From: Gonapodya prolifera JEL478
Taxonomy: Eukaryota > Monoblepharomycota > Monoblepharidomycetes > Monoblepharidales > Gonapodyaceae
Assembly: GCA_001574975.1 (NCBI GenBank)
Contig: KQ965734.1
Span: 201,971-265,970, forward strand
Length of the DNA stretch: 64,000 nt
Direction of reading: 5' to 3'
Every line of letters starts with the position of its first letter. Position 1 is the first letter of the stretch. A program made the translations under genes and the position numbers. Positions 35,701 to 47,984 of the stretch are shown here, in pieces. The notes below the pieces were generated by a model. The model was not told the DNA's origin and searched no databases. It was given only the letters and a program-made list of their open reading frames with translations.

Positions 35701-38700
35701 AGTGCTCTGCGGTTCGGAAACCCTCTTTTGATACAAGATGTAGAACATCTTGACCCGATTCTAAATCCTGTGTTGAATCGAGAGCTCAGAAAGACAGGAG
35801 GAAGGACGTTGATACGATTGGGCAATCAAGACATTGACTTTTCTCCAGCATTTATGCTCTTCCTGTCGACACGTGACCCTTCAGCAAACTTCCGGCCCGA
35901 TTTGAGCAGTCGCGTAACGTTTGTCAATTTTACAGTCACCAGAGCAAGTCTTCAAAGTCAATGCCTGCACGAAGTATTGAAGTCCGAACGCCCAGACGTC
36001 GACCGCAAGAGAAATGACTTGATAAAGCTTCAAGGAGAATTTCAACTCCGATTGAGACAGCTCGAAAAATCGCTGCTTCAAGCCCTTAATGATTCAAAGG
36101 GCAATATTTTGGACGATGACCATGTTATGACCACTTTGGAAACTCTGAAGCAAGAGGCCGCGGATGTATCCGCAAAGGTCGAAGAAACGGACTCGATTAT
36201 GAAAGAAGTTGAAGTGGTCACGGACGTTTACACGCCATTGGCAACCGCATGCAGTTCAATTTTCTTCGTGTTGGAACAACTCAGCAGTATTCATCACTTC
36301 TACCGTTTCTCGCTGGACTTCTTTTATGAAATATTCGACAGTGTCATTCATCGAAACACAAACATCGCCAAGTTGACTGAACCCCTGGAACGACTGCGGA
36401 TTCTTAACAGGGACCTCTTCCGTGTTACCTTTGCCCGCACGGCGATATCTCTACTCAATGAGGATCAATATGTGTTTGCATTACTTTTATCTCAGATCAA
36501 AATTAGGGGCACATCTGACCAACCTGAAGACATGGAGTATGAACTGTTGTTGGGAATGGCGGAGAGTGTCCTTGGAACACCCATCACCGGTCTCGATTTG
36601 AATCGTATAATCAAAATCACGGGAGAGGTGATAGGGAAGCGCGTTGCAGAGTACAGTGCAGCGCCAATGTTCAAAGGACTGCCAAACCACGTATTGCAAA
36701 ACGAAGAATTGTGGAAAGCGTTCATGAATGATCCGTCTCCCGAAGAATCAGTACCTGATTGTTGGGAGCTCTCTAAAGGTGCAACAAACGGTGAGCGATG
36801 ATATGATGGCTATTCACCTGAGGCAAACCATGACTTTCTCTCCGTGTCAGGCCCAGTCGCAAGTGCGTTCCGTAATCTTCTTGTGGTCAAAGCATTCCGA
36901 CCGGATCGACTCAGGGCAGCGACGACTAAGTTTCTGGAGACGACTTTTGACTTGAACCTCCTCGAATCTCGAGATTTGAGCCTAAGAACAGTCGTAGATG
37001 AAGTCAAGGCAACAACACCCTTGGTATTCTCTTCTGTGCCCGGCTTCGATGCAAGCGATAGGGTGGAAAACCTCGCCGCGGAGTATGGAGCAAAGCTTTC
37101 AGCAGTTGCTATGGGTTCCGCTGAAGGTTTTAGCTTGGCTGATAGTGCAATCGCGCATGCTGTGAAGAACGGAACTTGGGTACTACTCAAGAACGTTCAC
37201 TTAGCGTCCCATTGGTTGGGCCACCTCGAAAAGAGGCTGACAACCCTGAAGCCGAACAAGAACTTCCGCTTGTTTCTCACAACGGAAACGTCGCCCAAGG
37301 TTCCTGCGAACCTCCTTCGATTATCTAGGGTCCTAATGTTTGAGCCACCACCAGGGATAAAAGCTTCAATGCAATCAGCGCTTGCAAGTATAGCCCCGCA
37401 GCGTTACTCGAAGGGACCGGTCGAAAAAAGTCGACTGTATTTCCTGTTGGCTTGGCTTCATTCTGTCGTCCAAGAACGTCTTCGATACGTACCTGTTGGT
37501 TGGACGAAACGCTACGAGTTCACAGAAGCAGACTTTGAGTCATCACTCACGACAGTGGACGTTTGGATAGAACTCGTTGCTCAAGGAAGGTCAAATATCA
37601 GTCCAACTAAAATTCCTTGGGATGCATTACGTCAGTTGGTCAAGGAGACAATCTATGGGGGCAAGATCGACAATGATTTTGATCAGGAGATCCTGAACAC
37701 TTTCATCGATGAGCTTTTCACTCCACATTCTTACGATATCGGATTCAAACTTGTTAATGATCCTGCCGCGGATCGCTCCCTCGTGGTTGCTGAAGGCACG
37801 AGAGTGGAGCACTTTATGGAGTGGGTAGACAACCTTCCGGACCAAGAACCACCAACATGGTTGGGATTGCCTGACAATGCGGACAAAGTGCTATCTGCCA
37901 ATAAAGGTATAAATCGGATTTAATCATTCGAGTTTGAGTATTGAGCCAATCGGTTTCTTTTACAGGGTTTGAGCTGTTATCGAAAGTACGTCAGCTTCGT
38001 AGCCTATTGGACGATGATGAAGTTGCATATGCACCGGAAGCCAAAGGCATCAAAGAGGGGCCTTCTTCCGGTTTCGTTCAGCCGGCCTGGATGCGAAACT
38101 TGCATATTGTTTGTGATAATTGGCTCAGCTTATTACCGGACGTAAGTTCTCCAACGAAAGCAAAAGACGACATGATTCCGACGTTTCACTATTGTTTATT
38201 ATCTAAGGTACTACCGCACCTTCCCCGATATAATGACAGCGTTCGCGACCCACTGTTCCGTTTCTTTGACCGAGAGTTTAAAATTGGGACAAGTTTGCTC
38301 GCAACTGTAAGAAAAGATTTGATAGACCTGAAAACGGTCTGTGAAGGTCGGGGAAAGCAAACGAACCGCTTGAGGGGGCTCGTGGTCTCTTTGACTGGTG
38401 GTGAGTTCCGTCTTGAGCATGACTGTTTGATTCTTTGCCGACACCTTGGTTTTAGGTGTAATTCCCACCAACTGGAAAATATATAAAACACCGAAAGACC
38501 TCTCGCTGAATTCCTTCGTTCCGGACCTCGCGTATCGCCTCACTCAGCTCAAGATGGTATCTGCTCGGTCAATGCCTTCATCCTCTGGAGTGAAGCAAAT
38601 TCAGCCAATTGTTATGTCTGAAGTAATTCTGAACACACCCATATCTATCGGAGCACTGTTCATGCCAGATGCATTTATTACAGCAACTCGACAAGCCGTT

Positions 38701-39191
38701 GCCCAAGTCAAGGGCTGGTCTCTGGAAGAATTGAAAATGGAAGTGGAATGTGGATTGAAGGAAGGAGACACTGGAAAGAGTCGAGGAGGCTTCACTTTGA
38801 TTGGTAGATATCGAAACCTGTCATCCGTTTTGTTAAAGTCTCACCATCAAATCATTAGATCTCAAGTGTGAAGGTGCAGCGTGGCACGAAGGGGCTCTCC
38901 GAGCAACAACAACCTCCACAGACAGCAAGCTTCCAGGATTGGTACTGAAGTGTGAGTTTCATGTGACATTTGCATTGGACCCGAATGATCCAACTGATGA
39001 TCTGCATGTCAGGGGTCAAGCACGATGCCGAAGGCACTTCTGCAACCCTGAGTGCCACGTTACCTGTGTATCTCAACAAGGACCGCAAAGATATTCTCTT
39101 CCGTGCGGCACTTCCTGTGGTCCAAGGTACCGGAAACGAGCGTCGCATGGTACAAAGAGGAGTAGCGATAGTTGCGTTTTCCGCTGTTTAG
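23709..39191 (+). CDS. DYN1: Cytoplasmic dynein 1 heavy chain
   Basis: Motor subunit of cytoplasmic dynein that walks to microtubule minus ends. About 20 exons give roughly 4,700 residues, the family's usual size. The N-terminal tail (dimerisation, intermediate-chain binding) runs to about 28200. The linker follows, then six AAA modules. P-loops: AAA1 [10 protein letters not shown] near 30304 with CFDEFNR; AAA2 [10 protein letters not shown] near 31336; AAA3 [10 protein letters not shown] near 32472 with CDEIN; AAA4 GVSGSGKTTL, split by the intron 33520-33594. Coiled coils near 34380-34740 and 35080-35330 flank the microtubule-binding stalk head. The C-terminal domain ends at 39191. Similarity to dynein 1, not to axonemal or IFT dyneins, is clear throughout. 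One unresolved stretch is between exon 1 (ending near 23955) and 24205, where the intron boundaries are uncertain. Confidence 0.97.
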
Positions 39192-39293
39192 TTTGAGAAG
39201 AAGAATGGCGAGAGTTAGACTTGTAATTTAGGCTCATTATTGTTGAGCTCCCTGAACTTCGGTCACGACTTTTTCAACAGTCGTTCGTGGATT

Positions 39294-40897
39294 ATGTCGA
39301 AGCAAATCAACGTTCTCCTCCTGGATCCGGTGCCTGAATCTGCTCTAGAGGTTTTCCGGTACGCGAAATGGAAAGTCGACACTTGCTTTGAGCAGCTCTC
39401 GGAGGCACAGTTGGTTCGAAGGATTGGAGATTACCAGGTACGCATCCCGACGAAGCTTGAAATCGGATGGATGGGTCGATTGTGCGGCAAAAGTGGGAGC
39501 ACAGCCGTTGGAACTTTGGTGTGGAAGGTTTCAGATAAGGTTATGGAGATTGACATACCTTCTTGTGCAAGATTGTCTGTCTGAAAGAGAAACGTCCTCA
39601 AGAGTATCTCACTGACGAAGGTGTGTTTGACTGTGTCTTGATTATCGCACGCGTACTGGCTCTAACGGCGAATGGCAACTTCAGTGATTCGATCAGCACA
39701 TCGTCTTCTCGCTATCGGATGTTTCAGCCAATACACGGATCAAATAGACTTGAAAGCGGCTCAGGAAATGGGGGTGAGTGATATTTTTTTGGCCCTGAGT
39801 TGTTTGTCCACCGATATACCTTGGTGTGGTTGCAAGATACCGGTGTTTTCGAGTCCCTATGGTCATTCATATTCCGTCGCGGAGCTGTCAATCTGTTTTA
39901 TCATCTGCTTGGCCCGACAATTGACTGACCGCACGCTCGAAATGCACACAAGCGAATGGAACAAGGTCTCAAGCAATTGCTACGAAGTGCGTGGGAAAAC
40001 ACTTGGAATTGTCGGCTACGGACATATTGGCTCTCAGGTAGATATCGCTTGCGGGCGTTTGTCGGAAGTCAGCGATCTTAAGCATCATGGCGGCAGCTTG
40101 GTGTTTTGGCAGAGTCCATTGGGATGCGCGTTATTTTCTACGACATAGCCACCGTGCTCCCCATGGGTCGCAATCAGCCGCAAGCTTCTCTCGCTGCACT
40201 TCTTCCCGTGTCTGACTTCGTTGCTGTCTGTGTGTCGCCCACCGACGAAAATCGAAAGTTCATTGGCCCGAACGAGATTCGCCAGATGAAGAAGGGATCT
40301 TACATTGTCAACACCAGCTACGGTGACGCTATAGACCTTGATGCTGTTGCGGAAGCTTTGAAGTCGAAGCATCTCGCGGGAGCAGCGTTCGATGTGTTCC
40401 CTAAGACACCACTTTCAAATAGCACGACTTTCCAACATCCGTTTTCTGGGCTCAAGAATGTGATCATGGTTCCAAACTTGGGAGATGCGACTCAACAGGC
40501 TCACGAACGAGTTGGGCACGATGTCGCAAATTCCATTGCCCGATTTCTCAACGAGGGTGCTAGCGTCGGAGCAGTAAACTTCCCCAGCATTCAAACATGG
40601 GCACTGAAGCCTGGCACCAGACGCATCTTGAACATGCACCGAAATGTGAGGGGTGTGCTGAAGGAAATCGACTATATACTGTCGGCATACAACGTCGGAA
40701 AGCAGGTTTTGGAAACCAATGGGAAGCTGGGGTATGTTTTTGTATTTTTGGGTGGTTCAATCGGTGATAGCTTTACGATTTTGTTTCGCCACCACAGCTA
40801 TCTCATTGCTGACGTAAACACGGAGGAAGTCACCACTGAAATTGTTGCGCAACTTGGTGAGCATGGTTGTCACTTGGAAACGCTGCCCTTGGTTTAA
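39294..40897 (+). CDS. SER3-like phosphoglycerate dehydrogenase homologue lacking catalytic residues
   Basis: Six exons (39294-39437, 39572-39620, 39685-39773, 39837-40037, 40097-40731, 40798-40897) join in phase to 405 residues. The protein aligns along its whole length with fungal D-3-phosphoglycerate dehydrogenase: GKTLGIVGYGHIGSQL (NAD fold), VRGVLK and the start of an ACT-like C-terminal domain with YLIADVN. But residues that act in catalysis differ: the Arg of the usual SRG motif is Tyr (NTSYGDAID), the Glu of the usual P-x-E-P is Thr (FPKTPLSN), and the His of PHIGGST is Asn (PNLGDAT). Substrate-binding positions also differ (LKEKR for the usual RSKT, GHSYSVAE for SNxRSVAE). It likely binds NAD but is not a working serine-pathway enzyme; a regulatory or changed-substrate role is inference. 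Confidence 0.9.
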
Positions 40898-41069
40898 CGA
40901 GTGCCTTTGCATACAGCACTTCTTTCAAATACCATCCGATCGCGCATTCTGTGATTGAGCTTCATCCGAAATAAAGTAGTATATTTTTCAGCATAGAATT
41001 GTACGTTTCACTCGGAAAAAGAACAGGCTATGTACACGAATCTATTTACAGACGGTGGAAAGAATCCTC

Positions 41070-43105
41070 TTAGCGCGCTCCCATGTGACCTTCTCTCAAA
41101 CTTCCGGTCATACTGGACTCGCTTTCATCCGAAGTAACACTGAATCGGCGATCTCTCGACCCAGGTCTCACGAGGCAAAAGGCTTTTAGGCCAGCAACAA
41201 AGGTGGGAGCGAGGGGAGAAGTCGGAAATGTAAGTGCTGCAGACGAAAGCACCATCATTATCGTGTGGGCGGAGCAGCAGCTAATTCGGTGAAGTGACAT
41301 CGACGTACCACTGATAAGACCAACGTGGTCCACACCTTCCCAGTGTACCTCCTCCACTACGCGTACCCCTGCTCTGCGCAAAGCTTGAGCGAAGTTGCGG
41401 GTTTGACTCGGAAGGACAAAGGTGTCTGCAGTTCCATGGTGGAACCACCATCTATGTGGGAGGACCTGGCGCACAAAGTGAGGTGGGAGGGTGCGAAGAA
41501 TATGGAGCGGGGAAGTGCTGGATAATAGACGGCCTTCTCGACAGAAAAATTAGCGGGGCTGACGGAAACTGAAACTGAAAACTATCTTCCTACCACTTAT
41601 CCGGCTCAGACATGAAACCTCCTCAAACCCTCGATTTCGTTCATGTTCAAAATGGGCAGGAAGGTCAAATATACCAGCCACCCTGCCGCAGGGAAAGTGT
41701 CAAACGTACAAAATCAAGCAAATGAGTTCCCTTTGTCAAAAGACACTCACAACACAACCCCTTCGATCTGCGGGAGCTCGACACCGGACTCTTTGAGCCC
41801 TTTCACCCGTCCCAAACCGGCTGGGAACATTCCCACGCCTCCGACCCCATTCGTTGTGTGGTTAGCTCCGTAACCACCCGAATTGTGCAAGTACTGGGCC
41901 TCCCGCTCGGCATCTCTGCGCCTTCTCACCACCGCATCATGCATGAGAGTGAGTGTGACGACGTGGGCGCCAGATTCGTGAGCGTAGATGAACATTCTTG
42001 CGGGGTCACCACCGAACTGGCTGCAAGAATCGACTCCGTCCATTTCATGCTTTTAATGGTAGAGCTATGGCAAAGCGCTCACCGAATATGGTCGTGAGTC
42101 CAAAGTATGGCTGCGTGGATGTCAGATACCATTGAATCAATCTTCCCCTGAGGTAAAACGAGGTGGAAACGAAGGTTCGTGGCTTTATGGACCGCAGCAT
42201 CGTTGCGACAAGAGTCACCTTTGGGTAGAGATCATAGTTGACGACTACTGCCACACATCCCATCGCCTGAGCCATCTGTGCAACCGGTGTGTAAATTCTC
42301 TTTTCCCCTTGTCTCCACATTCCCCCGAAAACAAAAATGATGACAGGTCGGAGACGGTAGGGACCGACTGTTTGTTCGGTGGTCATCGCGGTGCGATCAA
42401 TCCGGAGAGGATACGAGGGATGGGCGCAATACACGTCCAGGGTGGAACTGCTGGAGGACGAGCCGTAGTGAATATTCGTGCTGGAATGTAATCGTTAGTG
42501 GTCAAGCTAGTTTCACATCTCCAGACAGCATGGTCTTCTCACCATATTGCGAGTTTCCGGCCCTTTGGTGTTTCCTCCGCGAGTTTCGACAGGAGCCAAA
42601 TGGCGCCATGGCGTATTGGCCCCAAAAGGATGGCGTACGAGTGCTCAAGAATGAGATAGTCAAGTGCAAACACCCGGAAAGGATTCAAGGGGAGGTACGG
42701 GAATGGTGATGTTGGGTTCACGTTGGGGTTATCGGATTGAGCTTGCTTTCGACATTCCGTGAGGAAAATTCCAGAATCGCGGTCCATAGGTGGAAATGTT
42801 TCTTACCGTAAACGTAATAGCTTATCCAGGCGAGGAGATAAGCGTTCACTAGTTGCAGACATGTTCGGACAATAGCCATCACGTCAAAGTGGAACTCTTG
42901 ACCCACCCAAAAAGAAGACCACGAGCGGCCACGCAAAGAAGCAGCCGAAAGCAGCTAGCGGCAAGGCGATGAGCATCCAGCCTCGAGCAAGAACGATGTC
43001 CTCTGATCGAGTGCTACTGACAGAGGACATGCGGTTCTGGTGCTCGGGAAGCCTTCTTTTGTTTTCAGAGAGCTGGAGTATCGACGAGGCGCCCTTCGTG
43101 GGCAT
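41070..43105 (-). CDS. Alpha/beta hydrolase, isoprenylcysteine methylesterase-like
   Basis: The gene is convergent with the upstream dehydrogenase homologue. The start at 43105 gives a short N-terminus, then a membrane helix (MLIALPLAAFGCFFAWPL). Later exons show the order of a plant-ICME or esterase/lipase-type hydrolase: LDVYCAHPS, VIIFVFGGMWRQGEKRIY at the oxyanion loop, VVVNYDLYPKG, DIHAAILWTHDHI, QFGGDPARMFIYAHESGAH, HHGTADTFV (acid Asp) and EGVDHVGL (His). The family elbow GQSAGAH reads AHESGAH here, so the Ser position holds Glu and a Ser sits one residue later. Function on prenylated-protein methyl esters is therefore doubtful. Several introns are short and some junctions (41310-41520, 42490-42900) are not fully resolved. 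The last exon ends at the stop, 41070. Confidence 0.75.
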
Positions 43106-43454
43106 CCTGGATGACTTCCTCGCGTTTCCAAGTCCAAATCTCTCAACGGAAAATATCTGCCACGGTTAAACTCTTGATCTTGACTCGGTCTTAGGGAATT
43201 TTTTGGTTGTTCTGTACACAAATTACTCTGCATGCACTTGGAACTGTAATGCTCTTGCATGATTCTATCTGCTCATAGCACCAATCCTAGCTATCACTAC
43301 AGCGTGCTGAAGCTGAAGTGGGTGGATTAAACGTAAATAGTGGTTAAGAATCATCAAACTGAGCGAGAGCTAACCTCGAGCAGACATATTCGTACCCGAA
43401 AATATTTTTAAATAATATAATAGTAAAACAACATCAACATCCCATGACGAGTTG

Positions 43455-43527
43455 GCCCCGTTAACTCAGTCGGTAGAGTGCGAGACTCTTAATCTCGATG
43501 CCGCGGGTTCGAGCCCCGCACGGGGCT
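43455..43527 (+). tRNA. tRNA-Lys (CUU), copy 1
   Basis: A 73-nt cloverleaf with a perfect 7-bp acceptor stem (GCCCCGT with ACGGGGC), a D arm, anticodon loop CTCTTAA giving anticodon CUU, and a T arm with GGTTCGAGCC. The A and B boxes of the internal polymerase III promoter are intact. No intron. Confidence 0.97.
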
Positions 43528-43535
43528 TAGTTTCA

Positions 43536-43541
43536 TTTTTT
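43536..43541 (+). terminator. Polymerase III T-run
   Basis: Six T residues, nine bases after the end of the tRNA, the usual polymerase III stop signal. Confidence 0.7.
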
Positions 43542-44040
43542 ACTTGTTGTCTCCACACACAGCACATATAAATGCGCTGCCGGTGGACAGCCAGTTGCAA
43601 CTATTAGTCGAGCGCCGGTACGTGGTGTTGACGTGCGGCGAAAACGTAAATCACGTGACAGCCGTTGGTAGTACACGCCAAAGTGTTGTATGCCGCAGTT
43701 TGCTTCCAATGAAAGCCATGGAGTGGATCCCTCCACTCTCTGCTGCGGGCAAGCAATCCCCTCGGTTCATCGCTCCGTTTAGCTGGTTATCTTGAATTTG
43801 ATCCCCATTGAAACTCGATCATTGTTAGTGAAGGGTGGAAGCGGAGATGAAAGGACGTGGCAGAGCAATTAAACGTAACCACATAACGCGCCACGATCCG
43901 CCAGAACGCTGGCGGTGTCACCATACCTTCTCATGACGTTTTCAGGGGATGCTGAAGGCGATCAGGCAATTCGTTTCTCGCTCGCAAAGGATCCCTCGAA
44001 TTAGCGCTCTGACTCAATAGCTTTACGGGCTGGTTGATTG
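43542..44040. other. No gene recognised
   Basis: Half a kilobase between the tRNA and the decayed RGS copy. A TATA-like CATATAAATG occurs near 43563. Overlapping short frames show no domain. Confidence 0.5.
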
Positions 44041-44049
44041 AATCGGGCT

Positions 44050-44990
44050 CAGGTCTCAGGCCCATGGGGTGGTTCTCAACTCGCAACTGATTGTCCGAAT
44101 TACCCTAATGGCCCAGACATTCAAGTGTACCTCTGTGGACCGTTCTGCCTTATCATCTCTTTTGGTGCAACTCTATTTTACTGTCTGGGAATATGTTGCT
44201 CCTGCCACTACAGCGGGCACGACGGACGCTCACACGTCACTTACACCCAGCTTCTTTAACTGTCTCCGTTACGCTCCGAAACACATGTAAGCTGATCAGG
44301 TGAATTCGAGTTTTGCTTCGGAGGGAAGGGAGGCCGTGGGTCGTGCTTTTGATGTGTCTCCTACAACGGATATCACAGGTGAGATGACGTCGGGGTCTCG
44401 TTGTGTTCTCCACCAATTGATGTTTTTGAAAACTCAAGGAATAGTCGAAAACACACTGTAAGATGCAATAATTTTGTCACGAAACAAGGGCAAGCTATAG
44501 TAGATCTCGACGAGGACATCGTGAAAAGACTCCCAGTCGAGCGCAAGTATTTAGATGATAAAAGTGATGAGTAGTGTCTTTGCAAGTCTTTAAATCATGT
44601 TGTGACCCTATCATTATCATTCTATCACACGGCTGAACAGATCCGCAGGCCTCTACTTTCGGCAGCGCCAAAGCCATGATCGGCTTTCAAACAACAACAA
44701 CGCCGGGGTGCGGTATTTCCCGTAAATGGCGTTCACCGTGGCAAAAGTGCTTGATCTTCCGCAACCATTCCCAGCGAGCTCGTCGAGCGGTGGAGGAACA
44801 TGAACAACGCCTAAAGTCAAGTCGGGTGCGCACAATGAGCTCAATCTTCCATTCGACGTCACCGAGAGCGTGAGGTCCAAGATTGAACATAACGACATCA
44901 TATAAATCGATCTTTTTAAACAGCGCCGGGCAGAAGCGATAAATTGAGAGCCGATCCCCATAACCAAACCAGATTCTGACGGTTGCAATT
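44050..44990 (+). pseudogene. Broken partial copy of the membrane RGS gene
   Basis: The segment near 44080-44200 encodes PNGPDIQVYLCGPFCLIISFG, the counterpart of the first membrane segment of the RGS gene at 45453 (PFQAYLCGPLCLISFMG). The segment near 44690-44890 matches the RGS exon near 47480-47650: shared blocks include CACCGTGGCA and GAGCTCGTCGAGCGGTGGA versus GATCTCGTCGAGCGGTGGA. The central transmembrane exons are absent and the frame is broken by stops and shifts. It is best read as a duplicate that lost its middle and then decayed. Confidence 0.7.
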
Positions 44991-45452
44991 TTTCAGGCTT
45001 CTTCACGATAAGTCATTCCTGAGTGAGTGGCAATACGAATTTTACGACGTTAAAATGTGTCATATTCTTTCTTATGCTCATACGTGAGCTAATGCGATCC
45101 CGAGGCTCTGATCTATGGTCTGGAAACAGATTTTCCACACATAAGGTGTGGTAGAACCTGTTGCTTCCACTGTTCTTCCATTTGATTTGTGGGAGAGAAG
45201 CGTAGCACCAGGAGCTCCATGAATTAAATAAACGATACAACGAAGCAAAAGTCACGCAATAAATCTCGTTATCCCAAAGTACCTGCAAGCCAAGTAATTG
45301 TTGGCAGGCACGGTTCGATGCTTGCTCCTCGATCAGACATCCTTTGACTTCGCACGAATTGGTGAACGTTCAACCTCAACATCCAAGTCTTCCAATAAAG
45401 AACCTGTGGGCAAATCAGTTGACAGTATCGCATTTCATTCTTTGGCAGCGGG
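44991..45452. other. Spacer, probable promoter region of the RGS gene
   Basis: No reading frame with a recognisable domain. By position it should contain the 5' region of the intact RGS gene. No specific element identified. Confidence 0.4.
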
Positions 45453-47984
45453 ATGTCGATCGGAATGCTCAGTAGCGGTGAATTGTTGGGATCATCATCT
45501 CTCACTCAGCCAGATAGACTCTACCGTCGGGATGCGGAGAGTCCTCCTTTCCAGGCGTATCTGTGTGGACCGCTTTGCCTTATCTCCTTTATGGGTGTTC
45601 TGCTATACCTTCTGTGTGAGTGTATGGTACGCAACTTTGATGTTTAGGTGCGGATCACTGATGAACAATCTGGTGCGCTACAAGTCTCTCTGGCCTTTTT
45701 TATTCACCTGCGGGATACATGTGAGCCAACGCCCCAAAACGCGTGGTTGTGAATTGTCCGTCTCAACAACTTACTGTGTCAACACAGATGCCATACGAAG
45801 TCGATCATTTTGGGTAGTATTGTTGCAAGCCATCGGAATGATAATCGCCCTAGTTATGGCACATCTATTCTACTTGGTATGTTGTTCTCTTGTCCCCTCT
45901 GCCCCGAGACCGGCTTTTAGAAATTCCTCTTCGGACAGGCACCAATGTTTTGCTTTACAATTCTACATACAATTTTCTTTCATTTGGGTGAGTGTGTTAT
46001 GGAAGCGATCAAAACCATTCACAGTTGATCGGTCACTTGTACCAGGGAACATATTGGAATTCGGAGGACTTATCGTTCGAGCCCAATTTTTAGCCATTCG
46101 ATTGAAAGTGAACCGCACTCTCCTTGAAAATTGGTTAGATACCGGTTCGTCCGATGGTAGTGAGTCTAACTCCACAAATCGGAAACGTGGGAGTTTCTTG
46201 CTGAGACACAAAGTAAGGCGCCAAGAATGATCTTGCTGTATAATCGTCTGACTGACCATCCACCTGGAACAAAGGACAAGCTCAACGATAAAACAATGCG
46301 AACTTTGCTCCTAACCTTGTCTCTCGCTGTCGTTGTGCTCAGTATTATTTTCTTCTACACAAAAAGTGCAGACGGGCAGTGCCTCACACCGGGAGGGTAC
46401 TTTGATATGTTTCCCACTTTAACAGTTGTGACTTTGTTGTTCTTTGTTCTCGGGTTTTTTGAACTGTGGCAGTTGCGAAACTTGGACGGTAAGTGCTGGA
46501 GACTTGTTTTCCTTATCACCTACATTTCTTACTAACGTATTGTCCCGCCATCGCTGAAGATACCCATAACATACGGAAGGATCTTACTATTGCAGTATGT
46601 ACATAATTACAATTGCCAAGAATGCTCTCTTTGACTCAATTTCATGCGGCTCTCCAGATTGGACTGGGCCTCTGTCTAATCATCACCGACTCAGTCCTCA
46701 GCTATATTGGAGTAGCTTCTACTTATCCTGAGCTGAACAGATATTTCTCGTCCCCCACCCTCACATCTATTTGGATCGGAATTACCAATACAACTGGAGT
46801 CTTTCTTCCTTCGATTAGAGCTTTCAGAGGTGAGTTTTTTTTTGGGCAGTTTTGCTTTTGGATGAACGCTTGCTTCAACGATAAAGCTGGTGTAATTGCG
46901 GAATCCCACTTCTCACAGTATTGCGACGGAAACATCAAGCGATGCAAGGAGATAATCCGGAGGAAGGAAATGACATCTTGTTCACAAAGGTGATCAACAA
47001 GAGCGATGCTGTAGCAGTGGAAATGTGGCAGGAATTGAAAGTATTTGCAGTTAAAGACTTCGCGGGTATGTTTGGTAAAACATAAGTTTGGCTTTCACAT
47101 GCAAATTTTGATTTGAATCTACCGATCCATTACGCATCGTACAAGTTGAAAGCACCGTAAGTGTCGCCACGTGGTTAAATCTCCACTCCCGGCGAGACAT
47201 CCAAACAATGAAATGGGCTTTTCAGATATTCATTGAAGAGCTGGACCGCCTTCAAGAAGAGACGGCAAAGAAAATATTGTCAAGTCGCAGAGTATCTGAA
47301 GACAAAAATCGTACGTTGTGGTTTGATTTTGCACCATTTCGTTTTTGATTACTCGACTCCGTTGGATGTTTGTTTCTCCAGTATCTGCACTCCGCCGAGA
47401 GTCGGTACGACGACCCTCAACGCTAAGCGGCAAAGGCCTCATGCCTGGTTCTATCTCAAGCTCTGGATCAGGAATTGTGGGCAACAAATGTCCCCCACCG
47501 TGGCAGAAATATCGTTTGGAGGTTGAATCATCCGTGGTTCCGGAGGATCTCGTCGAGCGGTGGAAACAAGTTTACGAGAGCTACGTCAAATCGGGAGCAT
47601 CGAATGAACTTAATCTCTCGTTTTCTGTCGCTGAAGGTGTGAGGAGCAAAGTTTCACAGAATTCGTTCACAATGGACATGTTTGATCAGTGCCGAGAGGA
47701 AACCATCAAGTGAGAAGCCATTCCGCGTAGTGCAAAGTAACGAACCAAACTAGTCAGAATTAATGTCATCCGCCTTTGCGCAAAGGTTACTCTACGAAAA
47801 CACTTTCCAGAGTGAGCTATCTGTTTCATAATTGGTCATGCCACTCTTGATAAGTCACTGATCCAATATCCACTTTTCAGAATTCATGCGTGCTCGAGGC
47901 TCAGACCTCAAAGTGAAGAAACACGTCATTATGTCGCAAGCTGTTGCGGAGCCAACAGTATCCGCCGCTCTCCCTTTTGCTTAG
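45453..47984 (+). CDS. Multi-pass membrane protein with C-terminal RGS domain
   Basis: Likely a GTPase-activating protein for heterotrimeric G alpha at the plasma membrane. The N-terminus carries several hydrophobic segments: YLCGPLCLISFMGVLLYLL, SLWPFLFTCGI, VVLLQAIGMIIALVMAHLFY, LFGQAPMFCFTILHTIFF, TLLLTLSLAVVVLSIIFFY, TVVTLLFFVLGFFELW and GLGLCLIITDSVLSYIG, consistent with seven helices. The C-terminal RGS domain includes DLVERWKQVYESYV, GASNELNLSF, FDQCREETIK and LLYENTFQKFMRARGS. A 7TM-plus-RGS layout recalls plant RGS1, though homology of the membrane part is not shown here. First exon 45453 to about 45613; the last starts at 47881 (acceptor before AATTC) and ends at the stop, 47984. 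Middle junctions are partly unresolved. A decayed partial copy lies just upstream. Confidence 0.78.

Noticed and set aside
23709-39191. Axonemal or IFT dynein
   Set aside because: Tail and motor segments follow cytoplasmic dynein 1 throughout.
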